The notes under the pieces are model-generated. The model ran no database searches and had not been told where the DNA came from. It saw nothing but the letters and a program-made list of their open reading frames with translations. Made by a program: the position numbers and the translations under genes. 35,097 nucleotides of DNA, taken from an uncultured Paracoccaceae bacterium (lineage in GTDB: Bacteria; Pseudomonadota; Alphaproteobacteria; Rhodobacterales; Rhodobacteraceae). This document shows, in pieces, positions 14,992-22,831 of the stretch (within the stretch, counting starts at the first letter, position 1; each line of letters begins with the position of its first letter). Where the stretch lies: contig CANMIX010000019.1 of assembly GCA_947497985.1 (NCBI GenBank), positions 1 through 35,097 of the forward strand, written 5' to 3'.

Positions 14992-16368
14992 TTAGGCTTT
15001 CCCGATGTCAAAGCTGGCCGCGTATTCCGCAGGTTTTGCCGGGTCAAAGGTTTTGCCCATGATGGTGTGCGATTTATAGGTGACGTCGGGGGCGGCGTAG
15101 CCCAGGTCGTTCATCACTTTCTTCGCATCAGCCGCCAGATACACCTGTTCTGCGACGCCTTTGTAGTCCACATCGCCTTCGATATAGCCCCAGCGTTTCA
15201 TCTGTGTGAGGATCCAGACCCCCATGGAGTGCCAGGGGAAGGGGTCAAAGTCGATGCGATCAGGCACTTGTTGTACCTCGCCCAGACCATCCGCATAGGT
15301 GCCCGTCAGAACCTGCTCGATCACGGGCACAGGTTGGTTCAGATAATTCGTCGGCGCAATCGCGGCTGAGATTTCTTTGCGGTTGTCCGGGTTTGACGCG
15401 TATTGGGTTGCATCAATGATCGACTTCAACAAAGCGCCATAGGTATTGGGCAGTTCGGTTGCAAACGAAAGTGGCGCCGCAAAGGCACAGCAGGGGTGAC
15501 CTTCCCAGATGTCTTTGGTCAAGGTGTGGATGAAGCCGATGCCTTCCCAAACGGCGCGTTGGTTGAACGGATCCGGCGACAGATAGCCGTCAAGGTTGCC
15601 GGCACGCAGGTTTGCAACCATCTCTGGCGGCGGAACCACGCGAATTTGGATGTCGACATCAGGGTCCAGGCCAAACTCTGCCACATAATAGCGCAGCAGG
15701 AAGTTGTGCATGGAATATTCGAACGGCACACCGAATGTGAAGCCTTTCCACTGTTTTGGGTCACGCTTGTCCAGATGCTCGTTGGACAGAACAATCGCTT
15801 GGCCGTTGATGTTTTCGACCGCGGGCATGATGTAAGGCGTCGCAACCGAGCCTGCACCCAGCGTCATCGCCAATGGCATCGGCGTCAGCATGTGGCTGGC
15901 GTCATATTCACCGGACAAGGACTTGTCGCGCGCCACGGCCCAGCCTGCAGTTTTGATCACCTTGGCGTTCAGACCATAGCGTTCATAAAACCCAAGCGGT
16001 TGCGCCATGATGATTGGCGTCGCACAGGTGATCGGAACAAAGCCGATGTTCAGATCGGTTTTTTCTGGCGTGCCCAGATTGTCGAGGATCGCGGCTTTTG
16101 CTTCCTCTACCGGGAAGACAGACGCCAGCGCGGCTGCTGCAGTGGTTCCGCCAACCATCCCCATGAACGAGCGGCGACCGATGTCGCTTTGACCAAAAAC
16201 TGAACGCACAATCGCGCTTTCGACAGCCTGTCCCAGCATCTCTTCGCTGTTCATCGTGCTGGTCGTGTCAGCGGCGAATGTTTCAGAACACGTGTCACAG
16301 GAACAACCGGCTCCGTGACGTAAATCGGTGTCTTTTGAGAACGGATTCCCAAGGCTCTTGACGGTCAT
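14992..16368 (-). CDS. NrtA/CynA-type substrate-binding protein with Tat signal and cysteine-rich N-terminal extension
   Basis: 458 residues. The binding domain follows the nitrate/cyanate/bicarbonate NrtA-CmpA pattern (DLNIGFVPITCATPIIMAQP, SLSGEYDASHMLTPMPLAM). A twin-arginine motif is present (GRRSFMG, residues 64-70), with hydrophobic core and AKA cleavage site near residue 92, so export is folded through Tat. Unusually, about 63 residues precede the twin arginines, including GAGCSCDTCSE (19-29). GAGAGGG six bases upstream of ATG 16368 supports this long start; internal ATGs lack a ribosome binding site. First gene of the importer-cyanase operon, divergent from the PAS-AAA+ regulator. Confidence 0.9.
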   Translation of the reverse strand: MTVKSLGNPFSKDTDLRHGAGCSCDTCSETFAADTTSTMNSEEMLGQAVESAIVRSVFGQSDIGRRSFMGMVGGTTAAAALASVFPVEEAKAAILDNLGTPEKTDLNIGFVPITCATPIIMAQPLGFYERYGLNAKVIKTAGWAVARDKSLSGEYDASHMLTPMPLAMTLGAGSVATPYIMPAVENINGQAIVLSNEHLDKRDPKQWKGFTFGVPFEYSMHNFLLRYYVAEFGLDPDVDIQIRVVPPPEMVANLRAGNLDGYLSPDPFNQRAVWEGIGFIHTLTKDIWEGHPCCAFAAPLSFATELPNTYGALLKSIIDATQYASNPDNRKEISAAIAPTNYLNQPVPVIEQVLTGTYADGLGEVQQVPDRIDFDPFPWHSMGVWILTQMKRWGYIEGDVDYKGVAEQVYLAADAKKVMNDLGYAAPDVTYKSHTIMGKTFDPAKPAEYAASFDIGKA

Positions 16369-16409
16369 AGCGCACCCTCTCTGTTGGATTTTCTCTATGT
16401 TGGCACGTC

Positions 16410-16502
16410 AATTTTCGCTGAAATAGACTGTTCACGCTTTGCTGAATTTTCGTATCCAACTGAAAACAATGATGGTTTTTTGTGCAGGTATTACGAAAAT
16501 TC
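16410..16502. promoter_or_regulatory. AATTTTCG repeat cluster, candidate operators of the cyanate operon
   Basis: AATTTTCG occurs at 16410-16417 and 16445-16452 and in inverse orientation at 16494-16501. The last two extend to exact 11-base inverted arms, GAATTTTCGTA (16444-16454) and TACGAAAATTC (16492-16502). The right-hand copy is itself a dyad (ACGAA-AA-TTCGT). Two CGATAA direct repeats follow at 16511 and 16521. All lie in the divergent region between the importer operon and its presumed activator, a natural place for Fis-type dimer sites. Confidence 0.5.
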
Positions 16503-16559
16503 GTGATTTACGATAAGTCGCGATAAACGTTCGCGGTGGACGGCTGCAAACTGGATTTC

Positions 16560-18428
16560 ATGCAGATCGAATCGAATTTCTCTCTTTCCGTTGCGCTTAG
16601 CCCATTGCCGACGTTGGTGTATGATCCGCGTTTAGATCGGGTGGTGGCGTGCGATGCGCGCATTGGTCAATTGTTTGATGCCAACGTTCAAAGCATGGGT
16701 TTGGCATCGTTTCTGATGTCGGATCCGGGTGAATTTGCCGTGTTTCTTGAGGCCGTGTTCTATTTCGGAAGCTACGTCGAAACAGGGTTGTCTTTTGCCG
16801 CTTCTGACGGGGGCATGTTGGAGCTTGAGGTGTTCGGCACAGCGGTTCCTGGCACCGAACAATCGCTTGTTGCCCTGTCGTTTCAGGAACTGGATGCCAA
16901 GGGGCGCCGTGCCCATTTGGCTGAGAAAAACACGCATCAACGTTTGGGGTTGAAGCATTGGCAGGAGGTGCACGGTTTCTTTCAGGAGGTCGAGCGTGAG
17001 AACCGATTGATCCTGGATGCTGCTGGAGAGGGTATTTACGGCATAAACGCGGACGGAAAGGCGACCTTTGTGAACCGCGCAGCCCAAGAGATGTTGGGCT
17101 GGAAAGCAGAAGATCTGATCGGGCAAGATTTGCACGCGATGATACATCACCATCATTTGGATGGTGGTCACTTTCCGGCGCGCGAATGTCCGATCTATCG
17201 CTCCTTCCGTATGGAAGAGACTGTGCGCGTGGACGAAGACGCCTTTTGGCGCAAAGATGGCAAACCGATACTCGTTGATTACGTTTCCACCCCAATTTAC
17301 GACCGTGGAGTGCTTGCGGGGGCGGTGGTCATTTTTCGCGACATCACGGAACGGCGCGAAAACGAGCGCAAGCTGCGTGCGGCGTTAAGTGAGATCGAAG
17401 AGCTGAAAGCGCAGTTGGAGCAGGAGAATGACTATCTGCTGACTGAAATGCGCACGTCCCGGTCGCAAAAAGGTTTGGTCGGCCAATCCGCCTATACCCG
17501 CAGCGTGAATGCTCAAATCGGGTTGATTGCTGAAACCGAAACGAATGTTCTGGTGCGTGGCACGCCGGGCAGTGGCAAGGCGCAGATCGTATCGCTCATC
17601 CACGACGCCAGCCCGCGCGGCAAACGCCCCTTGGTACATGTGGATTGCGCCACAAAAACGGCTCGTGATCTTGAAATCGAATTGTTCGGCTATCGCAAAG
17701 GAGCCTTTCGCGGAGCCGACCGTGACACGGTGGGCAAATTGGTCCTGGCGCAGAATGGCACGCTGCATATGGATGAAATCACCGATATGCCGCTCGATTT
17801 TCAAACCAAACTTCTTGAGGTGCTGCGCCAAGGGCATTTTACTAGAATTGGTGCCACCGAACCCACACCATTGGGCACACGGATCATTTCCTCGACTGCG
17901 CGGGACATCGATATCGAAGTGGAGGCGGGACGTTTCCGAAGGGATCTGTTTTTCGAACTTGCGGTTTTTCCGATCCAAACGCAGGATTTGCGGAGTCGCT
18001 GCGATGATATTCCATTGTTGGCACAACATTTTCTGGAACAAACCGTTCGCCGCGCACGTTTGCCGATGACTCGGATCAGCCGCGCCAATATCGAGACATT
18101 GCAATCCTATGATTGGCCTGGGAATGTACGTGAGCTTCAAAATGTGGTCGAACGCGCTGCCATCCTGGCCCAGGGTGGGAAATTAGTTTTCGATTTCGCG
18201 ACCAGCCAAACCCAGTCTTTGATCGAGGCGGACCGTATTTACAGCGCTGCAGAGCTGCGCACCTTTGAGCGCAACAATCTGGTCGCCTGTTTGCGGCGTG
18301 CAGGTGGTCGGGTGTCTGGTCAAAACGGTGCGGCACAGTTGCTGGGCTTGGCCCCAACAACACTCTATTCGCGAATTAAGTCACACAAAATTCAAGAGGC
18401 CGAATGGGCAGATCCGATGCCTGTTTGA
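16560..18428 (+). CDS. PAS-AAA+-Fis transcriptional activator with GAFRGA in place of GAFTGA
   Basis: 622 residues from ATG 16560. A GTG at 16536 would add eight residues; neither start has a clear ribosome binding site. Order: an N-terminal sensory, probably PAS-like region (about 1-120), PAS with HHHH segment (149-266), a coiled coil (about 270-300), AAA+ core (about 310-530) and Fis helix-turn-helix (566-610). Walker A is GTPGSGKA and Walker B HMDEI. The sigma-54 contact loop reads GAFRGA (381-386), with Arg for the key Thr. The arginine-finger region RFRRDLFFEL also departs from RFREDLYYRL. Divergent from the cyanate importer operon, it probably controls that operon, possibly without sigma-54. 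Family assignment is firm; mechanism is uncertain. Confidence 0.88.
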   Translation: MQIESNFSLSVALSPLPTLVYDPRLDRVVACDARIGQLFDANVQSMGLASFLMSDPGEFAVFLEAVFYFGSYVETGLSFAASDGGMLELEVFGTAVPGTEQSLVALSFQELDAKGRRAHLAEKNTHQRLGLKHWQEVHGFFQEVERENRLILDAAGEGIYGINADGKATFVNRAAQEMLGWKAEDLIGQDLHAMIHHHHLDGGHFPARECPIYRSFRMEETVRVDEDAFWRKDGKPILVDYVSTPIYDRGVLAGAVVIFRDITERRENERKLRAALSEIEELKAQLEQENDYLLTEMRTSRSQKGLVGQSAYTRSVNAQIGLIAETETNVLVRGTPGSGKAQIVSLIHDASPRGKRPLVHVDCATKTARDLEIELFGYRKGAFRGADRDTVGKLVLAQNGTLHMDEITDMPLDFQTKLLEVLRQGHFTRIGATEPTPLGTRIISSTARDIDIEVEAGRFRRDLFFELAVFPIQTQDLRSRCDDIPLLAQHFLEQTVRRARLPMTRISRANIETLQSYDWPGNVRELQNVVERAAILAQGGKLVFDFATSQTQSLIEADRIYSAAELRTFERNNLVACLRRAGGRVSGQNGAAQLLGLAPTTLYSRIKSHKIQEAEWADPMPV

Positions 18429-18432
18429 TCGG

Positions 18433-20091
18433 TTAGCTGGCACCAAAACTCTCTGTGTGGATCTTGGCACCGTTCATGCCGCGCTGCACCAAACCGTCTT
18501 GCCAATCCGCCATAAAAGCGTCGGGACCACAGACGAAGAATTCGATGTTTGCAGGCAAAGAAAAGTACGACAAAGCATCCAGAGTCAGATGACCGTCGTG
18601 GTCATGTTTCAACGCGCGCCGGTCCGATACATCCGCTTTGCTGTAGCATGTATAGGTGACAAGCGCCGGATGACGGCGTCGCAACTGGTCTAATTCAAAA
18701 GCAAATGGATGGTGGTGCGCGTCGCGGGCACCATGCAAAAACCAGATCGCGCGCTGAGGGGCCTCTTTGAGCGCGGCCTGAACCAACCCCATCATCGGGG
18801 TAATGCCAATGCCTGCACTGATCATCATCAGCGGTGGTTGTGAATGTGGCAACGTCATCGCACCACTCGGCCGCAATCCTTGCACTCTGTCCCCGACCTC
18901 AAAGGCGTCGTGCAAATAACGCGATACCAGTCCAAGCGGATCCCGCTTTACGGTGATCTGATACCTGTTTTGTCCTGGTAGGTTGGTCAGGGAGTAAGCC
19001 CGGCGGATCTTGTCCGGTCGTCCGGGTATTGCGACATCTATCGGCAGATGCTGACCGGCCTCAAACTCTGGCAGGGCACCCCGGTCACGCGGTTCAAACA
19101 CAAATGATTTGCTATCGATGCTTTCGGGGCGTTTTTCGATCAACCGCAGGTCGCGGATCGCATCGCCTTGGGCGTCCCATCGCAAACGCAGCGCGCTGGG
19201 CAGGTCCACCACCGCCTCGACATCGATTGTCACCACGCGTTGAGCCCCAGGAAAATGAGACAGCTGTTGTGCTGTTGCATCGATTGTAGCCCGACCTGAA
19301 ATTTGCAACAGGCCGCCGTTGGCAAAGTCGATGAACAAAAGGCCTGCGCGCCCGTCTCGCAGCAGATTTCCCATTGTGTTAAAGTAGTTGTTTCCAGGGT
19401 AGTCCGGATATTGCAGCTGACGGCCGGACAAAATGCGCACAAACCCAACAGGTCCTCCGCGGTGGGAGGCATCCATTCCAAAGGACGGATGGTCGCCGTT
19501 ACCACGAAATCCGCTGGCAATGAAAAACGTATCCGCGGCTTGAATTCGTGCTTGCTGATCCGCATTCAAGACGTTGCTGCGTGACACAGGTCCTGGTGTT
19601 GCTTTGGGAAGCAGATGGTAGTCGCGCGCGTGAATATGTTGCGGACAATTTCCAAAGGATTGATCGACCGCGAAATGCAGAGCTTCCCCGTCAGATCGCA
19701 CAATTTTGCCGTTCACGCGATTGCGCCGGCGACTGGCCAGCTCAATTCCTATCAGCCCGAGGTCGGCTCCAGCAGTCAGTGCATCGGACAAGGCATCTCC
19801 TGGCACGGGCTTCCCTGATATGCGCAAGCTTTTGTCCGTGGGCGAGGTTACGTGCCCCACGTCGCCTTCCAGAACAGTTGCCCAAGGAAGGCCATCCGCA
19901 TCACGTGCGGCTGCGATCAAGAACGGCTGTTCACAAAAGAACTGACGGTGTTGGTCGGGCATAAAAGGGCGAATGACCCGACGTCCAACGGCTTCGATCC
20001 GGCGCACTCCCAGACTTTCTTGCAACGCGATTTCACCATCATGGAATGGCGAACCATCTGTGTTGCTTTCGATCTGGGGCAGGTCTGACAT
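18433..20091 (-). CDS. PNPOx-like / ferredoxin-reductase fusion flavoprotein
   Basis: 552 residues. The N-terminal half (about 30-310) is a pyridoxamine-phosphate-oxidase-like split barrel (QPFLIAAARDADGLPWATVL, FFIASGF, NTMGNLL, AGLLFIDF), expected to bind FMN. The C-terminal half (about 325-552) is a ferredoxin-NADP reductase-type module with the FAD motif RAYS (364-367), the nicotinamide motif GIGITPMM (427-434) and CGPDAFM (521-527). Many relatives add a C-terminal 2Fe-2S domain; this one ends right after the reductase fold. It probably moves electrons from NAD(P)H through FAD to FMN and an unknown acceptor. It follows the GST gene on the same strand but lies beyond that gene's terminator. 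Its 3' end is four bases from the convergent activator stop. Confidence 0.88.
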   Translation of the reverse strand: MSDLPQIESNTDGSPFHDGEIALQESLGVRRIEAVGRRVIRPFMPDQHRQFFCEQPFLIAAARDADGLPWATVLEGDVGHVTSPTDKSLRISGKPVPGDALSDALTAGADLGLIGIELASRRRNRVNGKIVRSDGEALHFAVDQSFGNCPQHIHARDYHLLPKATPGPVSRSNVLNADQQARIQAADTFFIASGFRGNGDHPSFGMDASHRGGPVGFVRILSGRQLQYPDYPGNNYFNTMGNLLRDGRAGLLFIDFANGGLLQISGRATIDATAQQLSHFPGAQRVVTIDVEAVVDLPSALRLRWDAQGDAIRDLRLIEKRPESIDSKSFVFEPRDRGALPEFEAGQHLPIDVAIPGRPDKIRRAYSLTNLPGQNRYQITVKRDPLGLVSRYLHDAFEVGDRVQGLRPSGAMTLPHSQPPLMMISAGIGITPMMGLVQAALKEAPQRAIWFLHGARDAHHHPFAFELDQLRRRHPALVTYTCYSKADVSDRRALKHDHDGHLTLDALSYFSLPANIEFFVCGPDAFMADWQDGLVQRGMNGAKIHTESFGAS

Positions 20092-20116
20092 GGGAACCTC
20101 GGGTTAGTATTGGGCA

Positions 20117-20158
20117 GAAAACAGCGTTTCGGAGCGCGTTTAACACGCCCCGAAACGC
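20117..20158 (-). terminator. Rho-independent terminator after the GST gene
   Basis: GCGTTTCGG (20124-20132) pairs perfectly with CCGAAACGC (20150-20158), with further GCG/CGC pairing inside. On the minus strand the stem is followed by TGTTTTC (20117-20123). It lies eight bases past the GST stop and separates that gene from the flavoprotein gene. Confidence 0.75.
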
Positions 20159-20165
20159 CAGGGTT

Positions 20166-20789
20166 TTATTCAGCAGCAAGGCCAACTTTGGTTGCAGCCA
20201 TGGCCACAAAACCAGGCAGGGCCTCGATGCGGGCCAACAGCGCGCGAATGTTTGGGTAAGCCTCAAGTGAGACGTTCCCTTCGGGCGCGTGGGCGGCGTA
20301 GCTGTAGAACGCGACATCTGCGATGGTTGGGCGGCTGCCGACCAGCCACTCTTTGCCATTCAGATAGGCCTCAAGATAGGTGAACGCACGGTCCGCCACG
20401 GCTTTTGCACGATCTGCATCGAGATCTGCGCCAAATACGGTGATCAAACGTGCAGCAGCTGGGCCGCTGGCCAGTTCACCAGCCGCGAATGCCAGGAATT
20501 TGTGAACTTGTGCTTCATCCAAAATGTCGGACGGGATCCACTCTGGCGCATATTTGCGGGCCAAATAGACCAAGATCGCGTTCGAATCTGCAACCACAGT
20601 GTCGGCGTCTTCGATAACAGGCACCAGACCGGCAGGGTTCAGCGACAAAAACGGCTCTTGCTTGTGGGCGCCATTGGCCAGATCCACATCGATGGTCTCG
20701 TAGTTGATGCCGGTCAGGGCAGAGAACAGTTCAACCCGGTGACAGTGGCCGGACAGGGGATGACGGTGGATTTTGATTGCGTTGGACAT
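20166..20789 (-). CDS. Glutathione S-transferase family protein
   Basis: 207 residues from ATG 20789, chosen because AGAGGAA lies nine bases upstream and MSNAIKIHRHPLSGHCHR is a normal GST opening; the frame is open to 20819. The thioredoxin domain has HPLSGHCHR with a candidate catalytic Ser13, the NPAGLVPVIED cis-proline loop and ADSNAILVYLARK for the glutathione gamma-glutamyl group. The C domain has the PTIADVAFYSY capping motif. It is divergent from a LysR gene 146 bases away, the standard layout for a LysR-controlled detoxification gene, and ends at its own terminator. The substrate is unknown; only modestly similar in sequence to the GST at 2327. Confidence 0.9.
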   Translation of the reverse strand: MSNAIKIHRHPLSGHCHRVELFSALTGINYETIDVDLANGAHKQEPFLSLNPAGLVPVIEDADTVVADSNAILVYLARKYAPEWIPSDILDEAQVHKFLAFAAGELASGPAAARLITVFGADLDADRAKAVADRAFTYLEAYLNGKEWLVGSRPTIADVAFYSYAAHAPEGNVSLEAYPNIRALLARIEALPGFVAMAATKVGLAAE

Positions 20790-20904
20790 TGCTAAATTCC
20801 TCTTGAATTTCAGGATCACTCAAAGGTTCGCCAAAGATCGGCTTGGGTGCTGTAACTATGGTGTAGGAATGCGAGCGCGATAATCTCTCGATTTATTCAA
20901 TCAT

Positions 20905-20923
20905 TATGTCTATTTTGTTCATA
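20905..20923. promoter_or_regulatory. Weak dyad in the GST/LysR intergenic region
   Basis: TATG (20905-20908) and CATA (20920-20923) form a four-base dyad around an 11-base A/T-rich spacer, 12 bases before the LysR start. Position suits an autoregulatory LysR site, but the arms are short and chance occurrence is possible. Confidence 0.2.
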
Positions 20924-20935
20924 GTGGAGATGTGA

Positions 20936-21838
20936 ATGGATAAAGTCGAAACCATGCGGGCCTTTGTGGCTGTCGCGCAGGAAGCCTCTTTTACAGGGGC
21001 AGGGCGACGGCTGGGTCTGTCGACCAAACTGGTGAGCAAATACGTTCAGCAGCTGGAGGCACAGTTGCAGACACGGCTGTTCAATCGCACCACACGCAGT
21101 GTCTCCCTGACCGAAGTGGGGACCGCCTATCTGGGGCGGTGTCGATCGATTTTGGAGCAGATGGATGATCTCGATGCTTTGGTGCGTGAACATCAGGTCG
21201 CGCTTGCTGGGCCAATTCGTATCACCGCGCCCACTGGTTTTGGCAGCACGCGTCTCGCGGATGCGCTGGCGCCGTTTTTGCGAGAGCACCCCGATGTGCA
21301 TCTGGATCTGAAACTCTCGGATACGGTTGTCGCCTTGGTCGAGGAGGGGATGGATCTGGCCATTCGTATCGGCAAATTGCGGGATTCTTCGTTGATCGTG
21401 CGCAAATTGGCCGACATGCCCTTGGTTGTCAGCGCATCACCTCAATATCTGGATCGTTATGGCCGCCCCAAAGATCCGCGGGCGCTGGCCACGCACACCT
21501 GTTTGGTGGACGAAAATCAGGCCAATCTGAGCGCGTGGCGGTTTTGGTCTGACAGCGGCGAGGAACATATTGCCAAGCTCAACGTGACAACCCGCGCCAA
21601 TGCACCGGCGGCACTGGCACGTATGGCCATTGGCGGCATCGGGATCGTGCGGTCACCGCGTTACACGGTGGAAGACGCGTTGAACAGTGGCGCATTGGAA
21701 GAGATCCTGCCCAGCTACCGATCCGACGGGTATGGGGTCTATGCGCTCTACCCGCAAAACCGGCATTTGACCCGGCGGGTGCGGGCCCTGATTGACCATC
21801 TTGCACAGGAATTTTCCGGCGCCTCTAAACCTGATTGA
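20936..21838 (+). CDS. LysR-family transcriptional regulator (CrgA/YafC-like)
   Basis: 300 residues, full length. The helix-turn-helix at about residues 14-60 reads ASFTGAGRRLGLSTKLVSKY, and the opening MDKVETMRAFVAVAQE is typical of the large CrgA-like proteobacterial group. The C-terminal effector domain is complete (RPKDPRALATHTC, GGIGIVRSPRY). It is divergent from the GST gene at 20789 and probably represses or activates it. The last 14 bases overlap the convergent LysR gene at 21825-22715. Effector unknown. Confidence 0.92.
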   Translation: MDKVETMRAFVAVAQEASFTGAGRRLGLSTKLVSKYVQQLEAQLQTRLFNRTTRSVSLTEVGTAYLGRCRSILEQMDDLDALVREHQVALAGPIRITAPTGFGSTRLADALAPFLREHPDVHLDLKLSDTVVALVEEGMDLAIRIGKLRDSSLIVRKLADMPLVVSASPQYLDRYGRPKDPRALATHTCLVDENQANLSAWRFWSDSGEEHIAKLNVTTRANAPAALARMAIGGIGIVRSPRYTVEDALNSGALEEILPSYRSDGYGVYALYPQNRHLTRRVRALIDHLAQEFSGASKPD

Positions 21839-22715
21839 TCCCACCGGCCGCCAGTGTCTCGGCACAGTCGATAAACGCACGTACCAGTCGCAATTTGGCC
21901 CGGTCTTTTGGTGCCAGGATTGAGATTTCGTGCTGTTTCGACAATTCCACCACGGGCACTTCGACCAAAGAATGCGCCAACTTGCCGCTGCGGGACAAGA
22001 AAATGGCCACGCCGATGCCATGCAGAACGGCTTCGCACATCACCGGAAACGTGGTCATCCGAATGGTGCGGGGCAGGGCGATGCCATGGGTTTTTAGCGC
22101 GGTACTGACCACCCGCTGGGTCAGCGAACCAATTTCAGGCAAAATCACGGTTTGATCCGCAAGGTCGGCCAGTTGGATCTGCTTTGCTGTGGCCAAAGGG
22201 CTGGCGGGGTGAACATAGGCCACATAAGAGGTCTTTTGCAGCGGCGTTTTCTCAAAATCATCCGACGTGGGCGCATCGGTGATCAGGCCGACATCCACGT
22301 GACGTTCCCGGATCAGCCGGGTCGCGGTGGTCCAGTCATGCAGGGCAAAGTCGATCTCTACCTTTGGGTGTCCGGCTGCAAAATCCCGGATTGCCTCTAA
22401 CGCCGGGTGCGGGGCGTTGGCGATCACCTTCAGATGGCCTTTCTCCAAGGCGCCAAACCCTTCCAGCCGTTCTGCGATGGCGCTGTCCAGGGCAACCAAC
22501 CGGTCTGCAAGGGCAAAGAATTCTTGCCCGGTGCGGGTAACGGTTACGCCGTTGCGCCCCCGGATCAAAAGCTGCGAGCCGACCTGTTGTTCCAATTTGG
22601 CCACGTGCTGGGTGATTGTCGATTGGGTCACGCCAAGCCGGGTGGCCGCAGCCGAAAAACTACCTTCGCGCACCACATAGGCAAAGGCGGCAAATTGATG
22701 AGGGTTGGTGCGCAT
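21825..22715 (-). CDS. LysR-family regulator divergent from the phosphodiester importer
   Basis: 296 residues. Helix-turn-helix at about 18-60 (GSFSAAATRLGVTQSTITQH). The effector domain (GHLKVIANAPHPALEAIRDF, HVDVGLITDAP) resembles the group associated with aminoethylphosphonate or other organophosphorus catabolism, by impression only. It is divergent from the CUT1-type importer, and a perfect 17-base palindrome with a T-N11-A core (22757-22773) lies between them, 42 bases from this start and 58 from the ATPase start. It is the likely regulator of the importer and phosphodiesterase genes. The gene's 3' end overlaps the preceding LysR gene tail to tail by 14 bases. Confidence 0.92.
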   Translation of the reverse strand: MRTNPHQFAAFAYVVREGSFSAAATRLGVTQSTITQHVAKLEQQVGSQLLIRGRNGVTVTRTGQEFFALADRLVALDSAIAERLEGFGALEKGHLKVIANAPHPALEAIRDFAAGHPKVEIDFALHDWTTATRLIRERHVDVGLITDAPTSDDFEKTPLQKTSYVAYVHPASPLATAKQIQLADLADQTVILPEIGSLTQRVVSTALKTHGIALPRTIRMTTFPVMCEAVLHGIGVAIFLSRSGKLAHSLVEVPVVELSKQHEISILAPKDRAKLRLVRAFIDCAETLAAGGINQV

Positions 22716-22756
22716 TTGGCACTCCGATCACGGGGTCTGGTATGAAACATAGAAGC

Positions 22757-22773
22757 TATTAGTGTCACTAATA
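22757..22773. promoter_or_regulatory. Perfect 17-base palindrome, LysR operator candidate
   Basis: TATTAGTG-T-CACTAATA has eight-base arms around a single central base and a T-N11-A core. It lies between the divergent LysR and ABC-transporter genes. A -10-like TATAAC (22772-22777) abuts its right edge, pointing to the importer, with no good -35, as expected for an activator-dependent or LysR-controlled promoter. Confidence 0.65.
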
Positions 22774-22831
22774 TAACGTCACACGGATGAGGTCTGGCAC
22801 GCCTATGGTCCCCGCAAACGAGGGGAATCAC

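Noticed and set aside
14008-16203. Two long plus-strand open frames opposite the cyanate importer genes
   Set aside because: Composition is typical of antisense shadows (many His, Gln and Arg), with no recognisable domain. The minus-strand genes have full family motifs and ribosome binding sites.
12746-16368. The importer as a nitrate transporter
   Set aside because: The fold class includes nitrate importers, but the operon ends in cynS and holds no nitrate or nitrite reductase gene; cyanate fits better.
16401-16419. TGGCACG resembling a sigma-54 -24 element, pointing to the PAS-AAA+ gene
   Set aside because: The following GC is 13 instead of 10 bases from GG and the -12 TTGC is missing.
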